This document shows, piece by piece, positions 60,061 to 64,000 of a stretch of DNA of 64,000 nt. A program made the translations under genes and the position numbers. Below the pieces are notes generated by a model that saw nothing but the letters and a program-made list of their open reading frames with translations, ran no database searches and was not told the origin of the DNA. Origin of the DNA: Harmothoe impar (lineage: Eukaryota; Annelida; Polychaeta; Phyllodocida; Polynoidae). How positions within the stretch are numbered: the stretch's first letter is position 1; each line of letters starts with the position of its first letter. Location: positions 12,021,055 through 12,085,054 of the forward strand of contig OX381707.1 in assembly GCA_947462335.1 (NCBI GenBank), read 5' to 3'.

Positions 60061-62612
60061 ATGAATGGTGTTAAAGAAAAGCCTCTGGGAACCTTGTTTG
60101 ATTACTGCTGTCCAAGTACCTGTTTACTTCATAGTTTGGGATATCCTCTAGGCGTGAACATGGCTCGCTCTCCTCCCTTCGGCCTGGCCCCAGACCGCAG
60201 GACACCGAAAAGGCCGAAAAAGGGTCATCGCTTGGTTATTTAAGGACATCTTACTGGCACTGCCTCACTGGTAATATTTTCACCATCTGTTTATGAATGG
60301 TGTTAAAGAAAAGCCTCTGGGAACCTTGTTTGATTACTGCTGTCCATGTACCTGTTTACTTCATAGTTTGGGATATCCTCTAGGCGTGAACATGGCTCGC
60401 TCTCCTCCCTTCGGCCTGGCCCCAGACCGCAGGACACCGAAAAGGCCGAATAAGGGTCATCGCTTGGTTATTTAAGGACATCTTACTGGCACTGCCTCAC
60501 TGGTAATATTTTCACCATCTGTTTATGAATGGTGTTAAAGAAAAGCCTCTGGGAACCTTGTTTGATTACTGCTGTCCATGTACCTGTTTACTTCATAGTT
60601 TGGGATATCCTCTAGGCGTGAACATGGCTCGCTCTCCTCCCTTCGGCCTGGCCCCAGACCGCAGAACACCGAAAAGGCCGAAAAAGGGTCATCCCTTGGT
60701 TATTTAAGGACATATAACTGGCACTGCCTCACTGGTAATATTTTCACCATCTGTTTATGAATGGTGTTAAACAAAAGCCTCTTGGAACCTTGTTTGATTA
60801 CTGCTGTCAATGTACCTGTTTACTTCATAGTTTGGGATATCCTCTAGGCGTGAACATGGCTCGCTCTCCTCCCTTCGGCCTGGCCCCAGACCGCAGGACA
60901 CCGAAAAGGCCGAAAAAGGGTCATCGCTTGGTTATTTAAGGACATCTTACTGGCACTGCCTCACTGGTAATATTTTCACCATCTGTTTATGAATGGTGTT
61001 AAAGAAAAGCCTCTGGGAACCTTGTTTGATTACTGCTGTCCATGTACCTGTTTACTTCATAGTTTGGGATATCCTCTAGGCGTGAACATGGCTCGCTCTC
61101 CTCCCTTCGGCCTGGCCCCAGACCGCAGGACACCGAAAAGGCCGAAAAAGGGTCATCGCTTGGTTATTTAAGGACATCTTACTGGCACTGCCTCACTGGT
61201 AATATTTTCACCATCTGTTTATGAATGGTGTTAAACAAAAGCCTCTGGGAACCTTGTTTGATTACTGCTGTCCATGTACCTGTTTACTTCATAGTTTGGG
61301 ATATCCTCTAGGCGTGAACATGGCTCGCTCTCCTCCCTTCGGCCTGGCCCCAGACCGCAGGACACCGAAAAGGCCGAAAAAGGGTCATCGCTTGGTTATT
61401 TAAGGACATCTTACTGGCACTGCCTCACTGGTAATATTTTCACCATCTGTTTATGAATGGTGTTAAAGAAAAGCCTCTGGGAACCTTGTTTGATTACTGC
61501 TGTCCATGTACCTGTTTACTTCATAGTTTGGGATATCCTCTAGGTGTGAACATGGCTCGCTCTCCTCGCTTCGGCCTGGCCCCAGACCGCATGACACCGA
61601 AAAGGCCGAAAAAGGGTCATCGCTTGGTTATTTAAGGACATCTTACTGGCACTGCCTCACTGGTAATATTTTCACCATCTGTTTATGAACGGTGTTAAAG
61701 AAAAGCCTCTGGGAACCTTGTTTGATTACTGCTGTCCATGTACCTGTTTACTTCATAGTTTGGGATATCCTCTAGGCGTGAACATGGCTCGCTCTCCTCC
61801 CTTCGGCCTGGCCCCAGACCGCAGGACACCGAAAAGGCCGAAAAAGGGTCATCGCTTGGTTATTTAAGGACATCTTACTGGCACTGTCTCACTGGTAATA
61901 TTTTCACCATCTGTTTATGAATGGTGTTAAAGAAAAGCCTCTGGGAACCTTGTTTGATTACTGCTGTCCATGTACCTGTTTACTTCATAGTTTGGGATAT
62001 CCTCTAGGCGTGAACATGGCTCGCTCTCCTCCCTTCGGCCTGGCCCCAGACCGCAGGACACCGAAAAGGCCGAAAAAGGGTCATCGCTTGGTTATTTAAG
62101 GACATCTTACTGGCACTGCCTCACTGGTAATATTTTCACCATCTGTTTATGAATGGTGTTAAAGAAAAGCCTCTGGGAACCTTGTTTGATTACTGCTGTC
62201 CATGTACCTGTTTACTTCATAGTTTGGGATATCCTCTAGGCGTGAACATGGCTCGCTCTCCTCCCTTCGGCCTGGCCCCAGACCGCAGGACACCGAAAAG
62301 GCCGAAAAAGGGTCATCGCTTGGTTATTTAAGGACATCTTACTGGCACTGCCTCACTGGTAATATTTTCACCATCTGTTTATAGATGGTGTTAAACAAAA
62401 GCCTCTGGGAACCTTGTTTGATTACTGCTGTCCATGTACCTGTTTACTTCATAGTTTGGGATATCCTCTAGGCGTGAACATGGCTCGCTCTCCTCCCTTC
62501 TGCCTGGCCCCAGACCGCAGGACACCGAAAAGGCCGAAAAAGGGTCATCGCTTGGTTATTTAAGGACATCTTACTGGCACTGCCTCACTGGTAATATTTT
62601 CACCATCTGTTT
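60061..62612 (+). repeat. 11-monomer HOR in block D, copy 2 (2552 bp)
   Basis: This is a tandem copy of 57509-60060. The only differences I noticed are aaacaaaag in unit 61221 (aaagaaaag in 58669) and cttctgcc in unit 62381 (cttcggcc in 59829). The low divergence indicates a recent duplication. Confidence 0.9.
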
Positions 62613-63770
62613 ATGAATGGTGTTAAAGAAAAGCCTCTGGGACCCTTGTTTGATTACTGCTGTCCATGTTCCTGTTCACTTCATAGTTTGGGATATTCTA
62701 GGCGTGAACATGGCTCGCTCTCCTCCCTTCTGCCTGGCCCCAGACCGCAGGACACCGAAAAGGCCGAAAAAGGGTCATCGCTTGGTTATTTAAGGACATC
62801 TTACTGGCACTGCCTCACTTGTAATATTTTCACCATCTGTTTATGAATGGTGTTAAAGAAAAGCCTCTGGGAACCTTGTTTGATTACTGCTGTCCATGTA
62901 CCTGTTTACTTCATAGTTTGGGATATCCTCTAGGCGTGAACATGGCTCGCTCTCCTCCCTTCGGCCTGGCCCCAGACCGCAGGACACCGAAAAGGCCGAA
63001 AAAGGGTCATCGCTTGGTTATTTAAGGACATCTTACTGGCACTGCCTCACTGGTAATATTTTCACCATCTGTTTATAGATGGTGTTAAACAAAAGCCTCT
63101 GGGAACCTTGTTCGATTACTGCTGTCCATGTTCCTGTTTACTTCATAGTTTGGGATATCCTCTAGGCGTGAACATGGCTCGCTCTCCTCCCTTTGGCCTG
63201 GCCCCAGACCGCAGGACACCGAAAAGGCCGAAAAAGGGTCATCGCTTGGTTATTTAAGGACATCTTACTGGCACTGCCTCACTGGTAATATTTTCACCAT
63301 CTGTTTATAGATGGTGTTAAACAAAAGCCTCTGGGAACCTTGTTTGATTACTGCTGTCCATGTACCTGTTTACTTCATAGTTTGGGATATCCTCTAGGCG
63401 TGAACATGGCTCGCTCTCCTCCCTTCGGCCTGGCCCCAGACTGCAGGACACCGAAAAGGCCGAAAAAGGGTCATCGCTTGGTTATTTAAGGACATCTTAC
63501 TGGCACTGCCTCACTGGTAATATTTTCACCATCTGTTTATGAATGGTGTTAAAGAAAAGCCTCTGGGAACCTTGTTTGATTACTGCTGTCCATGTACCTG
63601 TTTACTTCATAGTTTGGGATATACTCTAGGCGTGAACATGGATCGCTCTCCTCCCTTCGGCCTGGCCCCAGACCGCAGGACACCGAAAAGGCCGAAAAAG
63701 GGTCATCGCTTGGTTATTTAAGGACATCTTACTGGCACTGCCTCACTGGTTATATTTTCACCATCTGTTT
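62613..63770 (+). repeat. Family-D monomers right of the 11-mer, including a 230-bp unit
   Basis: Unit 62613-62842 lost two C's (gatattctagg for gatatcctctagg), which removes its EcoRV site, and has gttcctgttcac and cttctgcc. Units 63075 and 63307 have tatagatgg with aaacaaaag. Unit 63539 has gatatactct and atggatcgc. Confidence 0.78.
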
Positions 63771-64000
63771 ATGAATGGTGTTAAAGAAAAGCCTCTGGGA
63801 ACCTTGTTTGATTACTGCTGTCCATGTACCTGTTTACTTCATAGTTTGGGATATCCTCTAGGCGTGAACATGGCTCGCTCTCCTCCCTTCGGCCTGGCCC
63901 CAGACCGCAGGACACCGAAAAGGCCGAAAAAGGGTCATCGCTTGGTTATTTAAGGACATCTTACTGGCACTGCCTCACTGGTAATATTTTCACTATCTGT
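63771..64000 (+). repeat. Right-edge monomer, cut two bases short of 232
   Basis: A plain D unit ends at ttcactatctgt. The array evidently continues past the right edge of the window. Confidence 0.95.

Larger units (their letters stand above)
1..64000 (+). repeat. Tandem satellite array, 232-bp monomer, about 276 copies, head to tail
   Basis: Every position falls in a monomer of about 232 bp. With monomers started at the recurring atgaatggtg, 274 units run from 216 to 63770. The observed length is 13 bp less than 274 x 232, and the indels I located sum to exactly -13: +1 in 6248, 33151, 33616, 36169, 54027 and 55884; -1 in 16451, 17842, 26193, 29440 and 48460; -2 in 62613; -6 in 10889 and 41506. 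No unit is inverted and no unrelated sequence intervenes. Landmarks in order are: atgaatggtg, the gttaaa(c/g)aaaag block, cctctgggaacc, gattactgctgtcc, catagtttgggatatcct (containing an EcoRV site), a CpG-containing core, ggttatttaaggac and ggtaatattttcacc. I know of no function for it. The array type fits centromeric or other heterochromatic satellite DNA; the family is not one I recognise. Confidence 0.98.
38700..64000 (+). repeat. Block D: family-D monomers
   Basis: About 109 monomers share gttaaagaaaag, gtacctgttt, cttcggcctgg, ccagaccgcagg and aaaaggccg. The first unit (38722) still has aaacaaaag, and the guanine marker becomes regular from 38954. The first third is varied. From 46.6 kb onward HOR copies dominate and units become very uniform. 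This is the most homogeneous family in the window. Confidence 0.92.

Noticed and set aside
216..63953. About 60-codon plus-strand frame (M-N-G-V-K...L-V-I) open in many monomers, apparently a tandem array of small genes
   Set aside because: The frame is a by-product of the conserved repeat. Diagnostic changes are largely non-synonymous (caa/gaa, aac/acc, cgc/agg), most block-C units contain a TGA, length indels break others, and no signal, domain or separate promoter and poly(A) structure is seen.
1..64000. CRISPR array
   Set aside because: The repeat is 232 bp with no short-repeat/unique-spacer alternation, and the whole unit is conserved.
1..64000. CENP-B box (nTTCGnnnnAnnCGGGn) in the monomer
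   Set aside because: The only TTCG in the consensus (cttcggcctggcccc) lacks the required A and CGGG at the right spacing, and no reverse-strand match was found. Centromere identity is therefore not supported by sequence alone.
1..64000. Origin from a retroviral LTR or other transposon
   Set aside because: There is a TATTTAAG element, but no TG...CA ends, poly(A) signal, primer binding site, target-site duplication or coding remnant was seen. A database search could revisit this.
1..64000. rRNA, tRNA, snRNA or histone tandem gene cluster
   Set aside because: The 232-bp unit has no recognisable 5S-type internal control region, tRNA A/B boxes, or histone reading frame.
1..64000. Prokaryotic or phage origin
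   Set aside because: There are no long open reading frames in 64 kb and no operon or ribosome-binding structure. Satellite organisation of this length is a eukaryotic feature.

Overview
The whole window is one uninterrupted satellite-DNA array: a monomer of about 232 bp repeated head to tail, always in the same orientation, about 276 times. Counting from position 216 to 63770 there are 274 monomers. The 14 length-changing indels I could find account exactly for the 13-bp shortfall from 274 x 232. I see no gene, RNA gene, transposon, CRISPR array or unique sequence. This is eukaryotic heterochromatin, of centromeric, pericentromeric, subtelomeric or sex-chromosome type. Variant sites are enriched for CpG transitions, which suggests a host with germline CpG methylation, most likely a vertebrate, though a plant is not excluded. 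I do not recognise the satellite family or the species.

Four blocks can be told apart by diagnostic bases. Block A (1 to about 4.43 kb) carries gtaactg and ccggaccgcgag...aaatggctg. Block B (about 4.43-10.4 kb) carries gtacctgttt and ccagaccgcagg...aaaaggccg. Block C (about 10.4-38.7 kb) carries gtacctgatt and ccggaccgcaag...aaatggccg. Block D (about 38.7-64 kb) is like B but with gttaaagaaaag in place of gttaaacaaaag. A resembles C and B resembles D, so the layout alternates A/B/C/D rather than grading steadily.

Shared private variants reveal higher-order repeats (HORs) and local segmental duplications. They are: a 12-mer in A; a 10-mer overlapped by an 8-mer event in B; 6-mer, 16-mer, 10-mer (about 2.6 copies), 5-mer, 6-mer and 3-mer units in C; and a 10-mer, an overlapping 8-mer and an 11-mer in D. 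A cassette of five to seven monomers is re-used through C from 13.7 to 26.4 kb with different neighbours. Several monomers are visible chimeras that mark unequal exchange or gene conversion, for example 33384-33848, 41506-41731 and 54724-54955.

A 60-codon frame is open in many monomers. In most of block C it is closed by a TGA, and the family-diagnostic changes are mostly non-synonymous, so I treat it as non-coding. The points worth pursuing are the unidentified satellite family, its layered HOR history, the recurrence of ten-monomer periods in three different families, and a CpG cluster confined to 78 bp of each monomer.
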